The notes: generated from the letters alone by a model not told the origin. 64,000 bases of DNA from an uncultured Deferribacteres bacterium (GCA_913009825.1 CAJVYQ010000002.1:18675-82674), one strand, 5' to 3'; counted from the first letter of the stretch, positions 17,714 to 27,162 are shown. Made by a program: numbers and translations.

Positions 17714-18883
17714 CTACCTTGGTTGTTGTGATAAGTTTATATCAAATAAATAAGTTACGTAATTAATTAAAATCAAATTAATATAAACATTTCTCTCTAT
17801 TAAATCAATACTATTCTCGGTTTCAACTATTGTTTTATCAAGATTTACTTCCGAAAGTTTATCATTCAGCCGCGCCAATTTTTCAATTTGATCCGCATTG
17901 TAAAACCCTGCATCTTCTTGTAAATCTCCCCCTCTGATGCGTAATACTTGTAAATCCCGCAGCCAGAGCAGAGCAATATGGAACAATTCTTTTATTTGAC
18001 CCCTGCTTTTTCCGGCCGCTATTTTTTCAATTAATGCCAATTTTTGAAAATCGTCCCCGTTTTGCGACCCTATTAACAGCAGCCAGGCCTGCTCCCGCAT
18101 CGCATTATAATCTTCCTCCAAAAGCGCGGATGCTTTTCTGAAATTGCCCATAGAAAGACGGGATACGATTTTAGCTTTTCCCGGCTCGATACCCTCTTTT
18201 TCAAGAGCGGATACTATATCCGTCTCTTTCAGTGGTGAAAATTTGATCAATTGACATCTGGAAATAATTGTTGGCAGCAATTTGTCCAGTCGGGAAGTGA
18301 TTAATATTAACAGCAATTTGGGCGGGGGTTCTTCCAAAATTTTTAGCAGGGAATTTGCCGCTTCGGTGGTCATCCGATCCGCCCCGGAAATGATAAACGC
18401 TCTATATTTTCCCTTATACAGTTTGAGGCCGGCGGTCCTTTTTAGTTCCCGAACCTGATCAATCAAAATTCCTGCTGTTTCCGAATAAGCTGACGGAAGA
18501 TAAGGATTGGCAGCCAATTTTTGTATATGTTTCACCACATCCTCAGTTTTTATCTTTGCAGGTGCGGCAAAAACAAATTTAAGATCCGGGTGAACCAACC
18601 GGCCGATCGCCCTGCAGTTATCGCAGGTTTGACAGGGAATTTGAGAGCCGGATGTGCAATTTAATGCCTTACTAAACTCAATCGCCATGGCATTCTTACC
18701 GCTCCCTTCCTGGCCGTAAAAGAGATAGGCTGTGGGAATTCGTTCATTCAAAATCGCTTTTTCCAACAAAAATTTTGCTTTCGACTGTCCGATTACCCGG
18801 TTAAATAGAATTTTCTTTTTAGATGCCGTTATTTTTTTCGTACGAACCTTTATAGATGGCTCTTCGTTACTAAACAGATCCAT
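17714..18883 (-). CDS. holB: DNA polymerase III delta' subunit (clamp-loader ATPase)
   Basis: A 389-residue AAA+ clamp-loader protein. Features are FNRVIGQSKAKFLLEKAI, a P-loop FYGQEGSGKNAMA, zinc-binding cysteines in CQTCDNC, and KILEEPPPKLLLILITSR with the SRC motif ISRCQLIKFSPL. It belongs to the clamp loader that places the beta clamp (dnaN in this window) on primed DNA. The conserved lysine of the P-loop is present, so it is closer to DnaX-like ATPases than the degenerate E. coli HolB, though the holB-ricT order supports delta'. It starts 9 bp after the EnvC-like gene. Confidence 0.85.
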   Translation of the reverse strand: MDLFSNEEPSIKVRTKKITASKKKILFNRVIGQSKAKFLLEKAILNERIPTAYLFYGQEGSGKNAMAIEFSKALNCTSGSQIPCQTCDNCRAIGRLVHPDLKFVFAAPAKIKTEDVVKHIQKLAANPYLPSAYSETAGILIDQVRELKRTAGLKLYKGKYRAFIISGADRMTTEAANSLLKILEEPPPKLLLILITSRLDKLLPTIISRCQLIKFSPLKETDIVSALEKEGIEPGKAKIVSRLSMGNFRKASALLEEDYNAMREQAWLLLIGSQNGDDFQKLALIEKIAAGKSRGQIKELFHIALLWLRDLQVLRIRGGDLQEDAGFYNADQIEKLARLNDKLSEVNLDKTIVETENSIDLIERNVYINLILINYVTYLFDINLSQQPR

Positions 18884-18892
18884 TTTCTCTCC

Positions 18893-20104
18893 CTATTTAG
18901 GTTTTCTCGACAACCACTTTTGCGGATTAACCGGAGTGGTTTTCTGCCAGATTTCAAAATGAAGCATGGGCCCGGACAGGGAACCGGAATCACCAACGCG
19001 GCCGATGATGGTTCCATCAGTAACCTCTTCACCCATAATCACCTCGATGGCAGACAGATGAGTAAAAACCGTATAATAGCCCCCGTAATGATTCACAATT
19101 ACAATATTGCCAAAACTTCGCTGCCAGGTAATTGCCGTGACAACGCCGTAACACGTTGCTTTAACCGCCTGCCCCATGACCGCTTTGATATCAATACCCG
19201 GATTAAAATAGAGCCGTTTCGTTTTGGGATGTTTCACATTGCCAAATTTTCTGATTATCTTCCCTCTGGTGGGCCAGGCCATTTTTCCTTTTAATTGGGG
19301 AAACCGCGTAGGTTTAGCCAGATCGATGGGCGAGCTTGTGCGTGATTTTTCACTTTCCCTGATGAATCTTCTGATTGCGGCCGCATCTCTTTCCCGCTGT
19401 TGAAGCTTTTGGTCTATAAATTTTAGATCGTTTCTGTACTTTTCAAAGATTAATTTTTTTTCCCGGCGGCGCTTTTTCAGGTTTTTTTCCTCTTTCCCTT
19501 TCTCAGCCAAAAATTTCCCTTTTTGCTCCAGACTTACCCTTAAGTTCTGATTGGTTTTTTCAATTTCATGTTTTGTCTCCAAAAGATTCTTTAAACGCCG
19601 GCGATCGGCATCGGCAATTCTTTTGCTGTACTTTAACCAGACCAGTGCCTGATTCAATGATCTTGAAGCCAATAAAATCTCGATATCGCCCAGATTTCTG
19701 TGTTTGTAAAAATGAACCAATCGTTCGGCAAAAATTTGCTTTTGTTTGTCGTATTCGTCCAATAGTTTTATTAGCTTTGAGTTGGTTTGAAAAATGTTCT
19801 TCCTTAATCGATTTTCCTGAATTTTGAGTTGTCTGATTAAATCACGCAGCAGGTCACTCTCTTTATCGATTTGTGCCAACTGATCCAGACTGGAATCCTT
19901 CCTGTTTTTCAGTTGTTGCTTTTTTTTACGGAGTTCTAAAATTTCCGCCTGAATATTTTGAAGCCTCTTTTGTTGATTCGTAAGTTTATTTTTTGACGTT
20001 TGGGGATAAGCCGGGTAAAAAACAGGATAAAAGAAAAGGGTTAAAAGGAAAACAAAAAGTAGAAAACCTGCTCTATATTTTTTACAACGATCAATCAATA
20101 TCAT
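18893..20104 (-). CDS. EnvC-like coiled-coil protein with degenerate LytM (M23) domain
   Basis: About 403 residues from the ATG at 20104; an upstream GTG at 20134 would add ten residues before the signal sequence. A basic n-region and hydrophobic segment (ILIDRCKKYRAG-FLLFVFLLTLFF) mark export. A long coiled coil (about 40-265) precedes a C-terminal LytM/M23 domain. The zinc motifs are degraded: the usual HxxxD reads NPGID, and the usual HxH reads MLH in GPMLHFEIW. This is the pattern of E. coli EnvC, which is a non-enzymatic activator of cell-wall amidases at the division site, so an activator role is more likely than hydrolase. It is the first gene of the run down to glyS. Confidence 0.82.
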   Translation of the reverse strand: MILIDRCKKYRAGFLLFVFLLTLFFYPVFYPAYPQTSKNKLTNQQKRLQNIQAEILELRKKKQQLKNRKDSSLDQLAQIDKESDLLRDLIRQLKIQENRLRKNIFQTNSKLIKLLDEYDKQKQIFAERLVHFYKHRNLGDIEILLASRSLNQALVWLKYSKRIADADRRRLKNLLETKHEIEKTNQNLRVSLEQKGKFLAEKGKEEKNLKKRRREKKLIFEKYRNDLKFIDQKLQQRERDAAAIRRFIRESEKSRTSSPIDLAKPTRFPQLKGKMAWPTRGKIIRKFGNVKHPKTKRLYFNPGIDIKAVMGQAVKATCYGVVTAITWQRSFGNIVIVNHYGGYYTVFTHLSAIEVIMGEEVTDGTIIGRVGDSGSLSGPMLHFEIWQKTTPVNPQKWLSRKPK

Positions 20105-20213
20105 CTCAATAAAATACAAAATTAACGTGACCACAATTCTATGATTGGATAAAAATATGTCTTTTAATAAACAAAATCAACTGAAAAGAACGACAAAATA
20201 AATCACAAAGATG

Positions 20214-20242
20214 TTGCAAAACCTCTACGTACTGCGTATATT
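20214..20242 (+). promoter_or_regulatory. Promoter of the cyclic-nucleotide-binding protein / permease pair
   Basis: TTGCAA (20214-20219), a 17-base spacer and TATATT (20237-20242) precede the ATG at 20270. The spacer holds TACG/CGTA arms around TACTG, a small dyad that could be an operator. Confidence 0.5.
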
Positions 20243-20269
20243 TGATAAAATAAATAATGAGGATTCTCA

Positions 20270-20794
20270 ATGAATTTTATCTGGTCGAATATTTTCAGGG
20301 ACAAAAAGGACGCCGAAGATAACACGTTGGAACTCCTGCGAAAAGTACCTATTTTTGCAGAATTAAAAAAGCGCGAGTTGTCGGAATTTCAGCGTATTTC
20401 ACATAGCAGATCTTACGAAAAAAGCGAAACTATTTTCTGGGAAGGCGAACCCGGAGTAGGCATGTACATCATCCAAAGCGGTCGCGTTCAAATCACCCAA
20501 AAATGTGATGAACATTCTACCGGTAATATTCTTGCCGAACTAAAAAACGGCGATTTCTTTGGTGAATTAGCCCTGTTGGATGATTCACCCCGGTCTGCTT
20601 GCGCCATTGCGGCAGAGCCGACAAAAGTTATCGGCATCTTTCGTCCCGATCTGTTGTCCCTTTTTGATAGAAAACCACATCTTGCTATCAGTGTTCTGTT
20701 CAAACTGGCCGACATGATCGGTAACCGCCTGAAAGCAACTAATCAGGAACTTAAAAAATTGCAGGAAAAATTAAACACAGGTAAAACATCTTGA
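20270..20794 (+). CDS. Cyclic nucleotide-binding (CAP_ED) domain protein
   Basis: A 174-residue protein consisting almost entirely of one cNMP-binding beta-barrel (about 28-145). Characteristic elements are YEKSETIFWEGEPGVGMYII near the entrance and the phosphate-binding cassette NGDFFGELALLDDSPRSACA. The cassette has the Gly-Glu-x-Ala and Arg that bind the cyclic phosphate in CAP/PKA. No helix-turn-helix follows; the tail is a short helix (NRLKATNQELKKLQEKL). It is therefore probably a signalling subunit rather than a transcription factor. Its stop overlaps the TTG start of the next gene, a predicted permease, so it may regulate that protein. Confidence 0.85.
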   Translation: MNFIWSNIFRDKKDAEDNTLELLRKVPIFAELKKRELSEFQRISHSRSYEKSETIFWEGEPGVGMYIIQSGRVQITQKCDEHSTGNILAELKNGDFFGELALLDDSPRSACAIAAEPTKVIGIFRPDLLSLFDRKPHLAISVLFKLADMIGNRLKATNQELKKLQEKLNTGKTS

Positions 20795-21873
20795 ACGAAG
20801 AAAACTATCCATTTTTCAATCTGGCGATAGATCGCAGAAGTATACAAAAAGCGATCAAAATATTTATAATCTTTTTCACTTTTGTTCTGCTTTTAACCGC
20901 TTCCTGGATTGCCCTTACCGAATTTAAGGACGTTTCTTTGATCTTTCTTTTTTCCGTCCTGCTTGCCTTTTTACTTGATCCTCCTGTAGGGCGCCTGGAA
21001 AGCCGGGGGTTATCCAGAACAAACGCCACATTCATCGTTTTTCTGGTAATTTTACTGATTATTGCCGGAGGAATCTATCTTCTCTTTCCCATTTTATCGC
21101 ATCAAATCAAATCCATTCAGGCACAGTTGCAGGGAGATTTTATTAAACAACGAATCACCCTGGTAATCCAGGGATTTCAAGACAAATTTACTTTTCTCCA
21201 GGGAAGCGATTTGACCGGCAAAATGAGCAGCGTCCTGGCAACGATCCAGGAGAATCTACTTAATTTTGCCCTGGGACTGTTTTCCGCCCTGTCAAATCTC
21301 GTTATTATTCCTTTTATCACCTTTTTTCTTTTAAAAGACGGTCCCAGGCTGAAAAAAGGAATTATTGCCCGCACCCCTAACCGGTATTTCGAAATGATGT
21401 TAAACCTGCTCTATAAAACGGAATTACAATTAGGCGGGTACATCAGGGGTCAATTACTGGATGCTTTTTGGGTGGGACTTCTGTCTGTTTTCGCACTGAA
21501 GATCATTGGTGTGGATTATTATTTTTTCATCGGCGCTATCGCCGGTCTGGCAAATATGATCCCGTACCTCGGGCCGGTTGTAGGCGCTGTTCCGGCAATA
21601 ATGGTTTCGCTGATGCAAACCACTTCCTTCTCGCCGATTCTCTGGATTGTTATTGCATTTGCCGTTATCCAATTAATTGACAATGTCGTTATTTCGCCAC
21701 TTGTGGTTGCTAAAAGTGTGGATATTCATCCTCTGGTGATTATCATAGTGATTTTTATCGGAGAGCAGTTGTTAGGTGTGTTGGGAATGTTGATCGCCGT
21801 ACCGGTTACAGGTATTCTTAAAGTTTTAGTCAAAGAAACCATTTGGAGTTTTAAAAACTACCGTCTGTTGTAA
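20791..21873 (+). CDS. AI-2E family transporter (TqsA/PerM-like permease)
   Basis: A 360-residue membrane protein with about eight helices. Family features are the N-terminal pair of helices with LAFLLDPPVGRLESRGLSRTNA, the amphipathic periplasmic region (about 105-165), and the C-terminal motif IAGLANMIPYLGPVVGAVPA. These proteins export autoinducer-2 or act as ion antiporters; the substrate here is unknown. The start is TTG at 20791, chosen because it overlaps the upstream stop as TTGA and no ATG occurs in the following 50 codons before the first helix. Confidence 0.85.
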   Translation: MNEENYPFFNLAIDRRSIQKAIKIFIIFFTFVLLLTASWIALTEFKDVSLIFLFSVLLAFLLDPPVGRLESRGLSRTNATFIVFLVILLIIAGGIYLLFPILSHQIKSIQAQLQGDFIKQRITLVIQGFQDKFTFLQGSDLTGKMSSVLATIQENLLNFALGLFSALSNLVIIPFITFFLLKDGPRLKKGIIARTPNRYFEMMLNLLYKTELQLGGYIRGQLLDAFWVGLLSVFALKIIGVDYYFFIGAIAGLANMIPYLGPVVGAVPAIMVSLMQTTSFSPILWIVIAFAVIQLIDNVVISPLVVAKSVDIHPLVIIIVIFIGEQLLGVLGMLIAVPVTGILKVLVKETIWSFKNYRLL

Positions 21874-21960
21874 AAAATTTTAATCATGTTAATTTGTTCA
21901 GAAAAATTACAAAACGTAAATGCGAATCATTCTGTAATCAAATAAGAAAGGGAAAAAAAC

Positions 21961-22770
21961 ATGAGAATTATTATTCACAAAAATTACGATGAATTAAGTA
22001 AATGGAACGCCTATTATATTGCCGGTAAAATCAATGCGGCAAAACCCACACGGGAAAACCCTTATGTTTTGGGTCTACCTACCGGATCTTCTCCCATCGG
22101 CACCTATCAAAATCTGGTGAAACTGAATAAAGAGGGGAAGGTTTCTTTCAAAAATGTAGTTACCTTCAATATGGACGAATATGTGAATCTGCCCGAAGAT
22201 CACCCGGAAAGTTATCATTATTTTATGTGGGACAATCTGTTCAGCCACATCGATATTCCCAAAGAAAATATCAATATCCTCAATGGAAATGCCGCCGATC
22301 TGGAAAAGGAGTGTTTCGAATATGAAGAAAAAATTAAAAAGGCCGGCGGTATCGACCTGTTTTTAGGCGGCATCGGTCCGGATGGTCACATTGCCTTCAA
22401 TGAACCCGGCTCTTCATTGTCATCCAGAACCAGAGTAAAAACACTTACTTACGATACTATTCTTGCCAATTCCCGTTTCTTCGACAAAGATATTAACAAA
22501 GTACCAAAAGTTGCTTTGACGGTTGGTGTTGGTACTGTGATGGACGCCCGGGAAGTGCTTATCATCATCAACGGCTACAAAAAAGCCCGCGCCCTGCAGA
22601 AAGTGGTGGAAGAGGGTGTGAACCACATGTGGACCGTTTCCAGTTTACAGCTTCATCCCCACGGCATCATTGTTTGTGATGACGAAGCAACCATGGAAAT
22701 GAAAGTGGGTACCGTTAAATATTTCAAAGATATCGAAAGAGACGCCATCAATAATCTGCTAACTTTATAA
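21961..22770 (+). CDS. nagB: Glucosamine-6-phosphate deaminase
   Basis: A 269-residue enzyme converting glucosamine 6-phosphate to fructose 6-phosphate and ammonia. Substrate-loop [15 protein letters not shown], catalytic [16 protein letters not shown], the active-site [16 protein letters not shown] and the lid region are all complete, and the length equals that of E. coli NagB. It lies 14 bp upstream of the DUF4954 gene, and these converge with anmK and nagK, so the four form an amino-sugar block. A GAAAGGG ribosome-binding site precedes the ATG. No nagA is visible in the window. Confidence 0.95.
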   Translation: MRIIIHKNYDELSKWNAYYIAGKINAAKPTRENPYVLGLPTGSSPIGTYQNLVKLNKEGKVSFKNVVTFNMDEYVNLPEDHPESYHYFMWDNLFSHIDIPKENINILNGNAADLEKECFEYEEKIKKAGGIDLFLGGIGPDGHIAFNEPGSSLSSRTRVKTLTYDTILANSRFFDKDINKVPKVALTVGVGTVMDAREVLIIINGYKKARALQKVVEEGVNHMWTVSSLQLHPHGIIVCDDEATMEMKVGTVKYFKDIERDAINNLLTL

Positions 22771-22784
22771 AAAAGGGTAGTAGT

Positions 22785-24767
22785 ATGGAATATCGAAAAT
22801 TAGCCGATGAAGAATTACAATCGCTGCAAAACCAGGGTTGTTCTGCCGATGACTGGAATTCAGTATTGGCAGCGGAGAATTTCTCCACCGGAACAATTAA
22901 AAATGTGCATTTCTCCGGTCAGGTTAAAATCGGACAACTCAATGGCACCATTGAAATACGGGATGGAATTACTAAAAGCTGTGGTTTGAAAAATTCTTAC
23001 ATCAAAGACTGCACCATTGGCGACAATGTTTACATTGCCGATGTGAAAAATCTGGTGAATTATCAAATTGAGAAGGATGTTGTGCTGGAAAACATCGGAC
23101 TGTTGGTGAAGACAGGCGAAACCACTTTTGGCAACGGCGCCGAAATTGAAATACTCAACGAAGGCGGCGGCAGAGAGTTGCCGATTTTTGATCAACTATC
23201 TTCCCAAATCGCCTACCTGATAGTGGTTTACCGCCACGATCCCGCTTTTACACAGAAACTGACGGAAATGATCCGAAATTATGCCCAAACGAAAAAGAGT
23301 GAAAAAGGGATCATCGGGCAGGGTGCCAGAATTACCAATTGCAGCGAAATTAAAAATGTGGCGATTGGTGTACAAACAACCATCGCCGGTGCACAACTGC
23401 TGAAAGAAGGTACCATCGCCGGCAACGAAAACGATCCCGTTTTCATCGGCGAAGGCGTTATTGCCAAATCTTTCATTGTTCAATCCGGTTCCCGGGTTGA
23501 CAGTTCCGCCCTGCTGGACAACTGCTTTGTCGGACAGGGTGTCAGAATTGGTAAGCAGTACTCGGCGGAGAATTCCGCTTTTTTCGCCAATTGCGAAGGA
23601 TTTCATGGCGAGGCCTGTAGTCTTTTTGCCGGACCTTATACGGTGACGCATCATAAATCCACGTTGTTGATTGCCGGATTGTTCTCCTTCTACAACGCGG
23701 GTAGCGGTTCAAACCAGAGTAACCACATGTACAAATTGGGTGCCATTCATCAGGGAATTTTGGACCGGGGCGCCAAAACCGGCTCATTTTCTTACATGAT
23801 GTGGCCCAGCCGTGTCGGCGCTTTTTCCGGAGTTATCGGCAAACATTACGCGAATTTTGATGTCTCCACATTCCCTTTCTCCTACATTTTAGAGTCCAAA
23901 GGAAAAAGTCTTCTGATGCCGGCCATGAATCTGTTCACTGTAGGAACCCGCCGGGACAGCGCAAAATGGCCTGATCGTGACCGGCGGAAAGATCCGGTAA
24001 AATATGATCTCATCCATTTCAATCTGTTCAATCCATACATCGTTGGAAAAATCATTGCCGGTGAAAAGATCCTTCTTGATTTGGATGAAAACACTCCCGA
24101 TGATCAGGAATACGTTGATTTTAACAACGTCACCATAAAGCGCGCCAAACTGAAAGCGGGAATAGAAAGCTACCGCACCGCCATCGATCTTTACATCGGC
24201 ACGGAACTGGTGCGGCGCCTGGAAAAAGCGGCAGACGCCGATTCTTTCGATTCCATGAAAAAGGCCCTGCAGACTCAGGTGGAATCCGTCGATCAAAATT
24301 GGTTCGATCTGTCCGGTATGTTTACACCTGAAAGTGAAGTGGAAAAAATTCACACCGCCGTTAACAACGGAGACCTGAATAGTATTTCTTCACTTACTTC
24401 CGCATTAACCGTAGTATACGAAAATTACGATGATTTTAACTGGGCCTGGTGTGTAAATCTGATCCGGAAGAAACTCGGAATTGACATGAACAACCCGGAC
24501 AAAGAAGAGCTTACCGGCATAATTGAGACCTGGAGAAAGAGCCAGATTCACTTTAATCAGCGAGTGCTCAAAGATGCGGAGAAAGAATTCAATAAAAAGA
24601 GCCGGATTGGTTATGGCGTCGATGTGGATGAAGAAGCACAAAAGAAAGACTTCGCGGCTGTGCGCGGTTCGTTCGAAGAAAACAAGTTTGTAAAACAGTT
24701 GAAAGAGGAATCGAAAGCGGTTCAGGAAAAAGCGGAAAAATTGATTACTTTTTTAAACCGGATCTGA
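22785..24767 (+). CDS. DUF4954-family protein with left-handed beta-helix (hexapeptide) repeats
   Basis: A 660-residue protein of unknown function that I recognise as the DUF4954 type found in Bacteroidetes and spirochaetes. Residues about 40-330 contain hexapeptide-like repeats (for example IKNVHFSGQVKIGQLNGTIE, FVGQGVRIGKQYSAENSAFF), the fold of acyltransferases and sugar nucleotidyltransferases. Conserved strings such as HHKSTLLIAGLFSFYNAGSG and FSYILESKGKSLLMPAMNL suggest a catalytic site. Residues from about 430 are helical and charged, ending in a coiled coil. No signal peptide is seen. Tight coupling to nagB (14 bp) suggests a role in hexosamine metabolism, which is inference. One base separates it from the convergent anmK. 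Confidence 0.75.
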   Translation: MEYRKLADEELQSLQNQGCSADDWNSVLAAENFSTGTIKNVHFSGQVKIGQLNGTIEIRDGITKSCGLKNSYIKDCTIGDNVYIADVKNLVNYQIEKDVVLENIGLLVKTGETTFGNGAEIEILNEGGGRELPIFDQLSSQIAYLIVVYRHDPAFTQKLTEMIRNYAQTKKSEKGIIGQGARITNCSEIKNVAIGVQTTIAGAQLLKEGTIAGNENDPVFIGEGVIAKSFIVQSGSRVDSSALLDNCFVGQGVRIGKQYSAENSAFFANCEGFHGEACSLFAGPYTVTHHKSTLLIAGLFSFYNAGSGSNQSNHMYKLGAIHQGILDRGAKTGSFSYMMWPSRVGAFSGVIGKHYANFDVSTFPFSYILESKGKSLLMPAMNLFTVGTRRDSAKWPDRDRRKDPVKYDLIHFNLFNPYIVGKIIAGEKILLDLDENTPDDQEYVDFNNVTIKRAKLKAGIESYRTAIDLYIGTELVRRLEKAADADSFDSMKKALQTQVESVDQNWFDLSGMFTPESEVEKIHTAVNNGDLNSISSLTSALTVVYENYDDFNWAWCVNLIRKKLGIDMNNPDKEELTGIIETWRKSQIHFNQRVLKDAEKEFNKKSRIGYGVDVDEEAQKKDFAAVRGSFEENKFVKQLKEESKAVQEKAEKLITFLNRI

Positions 24768-24768
24768 G

Positions 24769-25959
24769 TTAACCCGGGAGGCAGATTTTCCCCAGAATGG
24801 TCTGTCTGCTTGCTCCCGTTACCGAAGGAAGATTGGCTGGTCTGCCGAGCAGCGTTTGGCAGGCCATCATGGCAAAACAGGTTGCTTCTTTCGCCTCGCT
24901 CAAAAGCCCCAGCTCATCGGAACGAACATTTTTAACCGGTGAAAAATATTTTGCCAGTGCAGTCATCAACACCGGATTTTCCACTCCGCCTCCACTTATA
25001 ATCAATTCATCGATTTTTTCGCTGTGATGCAGCAAATTTACGCAAGCGTCGTAAATGGTCCGCGCCGTTAGTTCTGTGGCCGTGGCGATCAAATCTGCCG
25101 GAGCAATTTTTTCATTTTCAATAAAGGAATAAATTTGCTGCAAAAACGGACCGGCAAACTTTTCCCTGCCCGTGGATTTGGGCGGTTCTTTTGAAAAATA
25201 ACCATCCTGCAGTAAAACCGTTAGCAACTCCCGGTGAACAGAACCGCTCTTCGCAATCTCGCCGTCTTTATCAAAAGGTTGTTTGAAATATCTTCTTGCC
25301 AGAGAATCGATGATCACATTTCCCGGTCCGGTATCAAAAGCCACAACCTCTTCAAATGAAAGTTTCGCCGGTACGTATGTGATGTTGGCGATGCCGCCGA
25401 TATTTAAAACAATCCTGTTTCTTTGCGGGTGATGAAAATACAAAGCATCGAAGAAGGGGACGAGGGGAGCACCCTGGCCGCCCAAAGCCATATCGGCAAT
25501 CCGGAAATCGCCGACAGTTAGAATTCCGGTTTGATTGGCAATGACCGACGGATCGGCCACCTGCAGTGTGGAAGCATAGAAAATTCCGTTCTCCTCTATT
25601 TTCTCCGGCAGATGGCAGATAGTTTGTCCGTGCGAACCGATAAAATCAATTTCACCGGCAGAAATATTTTTCTCCTGCAAATAATCCAGAATCAACCCGG
25701 AAAACAGATGGCCCAGGAAGAAATTCAGCCGGCAAACATCTTCCACGCTGCCGCCGTCCGGCGCTGCCACCGATAGAATTTTTTGTTTGATCTCCGCCGC
25801 ATACTCCCGGATTGTAAAATCAAGCAGGGTAAATTCGGGCGCCGGATCACGCGGTTCAATTTTAACCCATGCAATATCCAGGCCGTCCGCCGATGTGCCG
25901 GACATTAAACCCAACGCGTGGTGGCTGGCGACACCGTTTATTTTTTCAAACCATTTCAT
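24769..25959 (-). CDS. anmK: Anhydro-N-acetylmuramic acid kinase
   Basis: A 396-residue kinase that hydrolyses and phosphorylates 1,6-anhydroMurNAc, recovered from peptidoglycan turnover, to MurNAc 6-phosphate. The N-terminal ATPase-fold signature GLMSGTSADGLDIAWV, the FIGSHGQTICHLP block, GGIANITYVP with AFDTGPGNVIID, and ISGGGVENPVLM are intact. Its product is the substrate of MurQ, encoded at 50132-51052. The gene overlaps nagK by 14 bp and converges with the nagB-DUF4954 pair. Confidence 0.93.
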   Translation of the reverse strand: MKWFEKINGVASHHALGLMSGTSADGLDIAWVKIEPRDPAPEFTLLDFTIREYAAEIKQKILSVAAPDGGSVEDVCRLNFFLGHLFSGLILDYLQEKNISAGEIDFIGSHGQTICHLPEKIEENGIFYASTLQVADPSVIANQTGILTVGDFRIADMALGGQGAPLVPFFDALYFHHPQRNRIVLNIGGIANITYVPAKLSFEEVVAFDTGPGNVIIDSLARRYFKQPFDKDGEIAKSGSVHRELLTVLLQDGYFSKEPPKSTGREKFAGPFLQQIYSFIENEKIAPADLIATATELTARTIYDACVNLLHHSEKIDELIISGGGVENPVLMTALAKYFSPVKNVRSDELGLLSEAKEATCFAMMACQTLLGRPANLPSVTGASRQTILGKICLPG

Positions 25960-26923
25960 ATTTCTGACTCAAATTGGCCAACACTTCATCCGACAGTGAT
26001 AGCCCGTTTTGTCTGAAAGCCCAGATCACCGCCCCTATTGCCGGTTCGAACCTGGGCTCATCTATCGTAATACCGGAAAATTTCTGCGTCAGGTGATCGA
26101 TGATTTGCGGAAGCAGAACATCTTTCTGTTTGAAAACCGAACCGATATGAGCTACATCGAGCCTGTTTCCTTCCCGACCCATTTTTTTGCCAACTGCGGC
26201 AATCATCTTGGCAATTTCTTCCGCTGTTTTTGCCACAATTTTTTTTGCCGCGGTGTCGCCGTCTTTTGCACATCTGAAAACCAGCGGCGCCAGCCCGGCA
26301 ATATCCTCTTTTTGCACTTTGCTTTCAATGTACATCTTCCGCACAATCTGATCGATTGAAGACAAATGCAGCGCAGTCTCAACCTCATGTTTCAGGGCGG
26401 TGGGTTCCCCCCGGCTATCGTGATCCTTGAGCGCGGCCAGAATGGCCTGATGGCCGATGAAAAAACCGCTGCCTTCATCTCCCAAAAGATACCCCCATCC
26501 GCCGGAACGGTGCAGCGCTCCCTTCTCGTCCAGGCCAAAGCAGATAGAACCGGTGCCGGCGATGACAATGACGCCGGCGTTCCCGGCAAAAGCGCCCATC
26601 AAAGCGATGTAGGCATCACTTTGCACCGAAACCCTGTCTTCAAATCCCAACGAGATAACCGCCTGGCGAACGGCATTCTGATCTTCCTCTCTGCCCGCGC
26701 CGGCCAGGCCTAAGGCCCAATGATCTATCTCCTGCCGTGATATTTTCATCTTCCCGCGCAACTGCGACAGAATCTCCTCCGCTACCGTCCGAACCCCGGC
26801 TACACCAACGCGCTGGAAATTGGACGCCCCCGCCTGAATGCCGCAAATAATTTCCCCGTTTTCTTTTGTGACAACGGCATTTGTTTTGCTGCCGCCACCA
26901 TCGATTCCAATCAGATAATTCAT
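25946..26923 (-). CDS. BadF/BadG/BcrA/BcrD-family ATPase, probable N-acetylglucosamine kinase
   Basis: A 325-residue ASKHA-fold kinase. The phosphate-1 motif IGIDGGGSKTNAVV opens the protein, phosphate-2 VIAGTGSICFGLDEKGALHR is at about 117, and GGWGYLLGDEGSGFFIG follows. This is the pattern of eukaryote-like and bacterial N-acetylglucosamine or N-acetylmuramic acid kinases in the BcrAD family. Paired with anmK (14 bp overlap) and near nagB, its likely substrate is GlcNAc freed by murein recycling. Glucosamine or MurNAc remain possible. Confidence 0.83.
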   Translation of the reverse strand: MNYLIGIDGGGSKTNAVVTKENGEIICGIQAGASNFQRVGVAGVRTVAEEILSQLRGKMKISRQEIDHWALGLAGAGREEDQNAVRQAVISLGFEDRVSVQSDAYIALMGAFAGNAGVIVIAGTGSICFGLDEKGALHRSGGWGYLLGDEGSGFFIGHQAILAALKDHDSRGEPTALKHEVETALHLSSIDQIVRKMYIESKVQKEDIAGLAPLVFRCAKDGDTAAKKIVAKTAEEIAKMIAAVGKKMGREGNRLDVAHIGSVFKQKDVLLPQIIDHLTQKFSGITIDEPRFEPAIGAVIWAFRQNGLSLSDEVLANLSQKYEMV

Positions 26924-26951
26924 CTCGTTTTCCTTTTTCTACTATTTAAAA

Positions 26952-26983
26952 GCCGCAAAGACACCAAGCCACGAAGTTTCACC
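26952..26983. repeat. Possible intergenic repeat relic
   Basis: The sequence reading (minus) CGTGGCTTGGTGTCTTTGCGGC lies just upstream of nagK. Very similar strings built from 'CTTTGCG/CTTTGTGTC' units recur in intergenic regions of many bacterial genomes, from my recollection of such sequences. Only one copy is present here, so repeat status cannot be shown from the window. Confidence 0.2.
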
Positions 26984-27041
26984 AAAATTGAGCGATTCCT
27001 ATCATTGGGAAATCTTTTAATAAATCTGTTAAAGCTTTCTA

Positions 27042-27070
27042 AACTTAAAAAACACAAGTAGAAAAGTCAA
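27042..27070 (-). promoter_or_regulatory. Possible promoter of nagK-anmK
   Basis: On the minus strand TTGACT (27065-27070), a 17-base spacer and TAAGTT (27042-27047) lie about 120 bases upstream of the nagK ATG. The -35 is good and the -10 is weak. Confidence 0.35.
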
Positions 27071-27162
27071 CACAAAAGGAAAAATAAGGCGGGCGGATAC
27101 TGCGATATTTATAAAAAAATGTCATTTTTATGATGGTGCTATTCTTGAATACCATTAAATTT

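Noticed and set aside
18893..20104. Active M23 zinc endopeptidase
   Set aside because: Two of the zinc-ligand motifs are substituted (NPGID and MLH).
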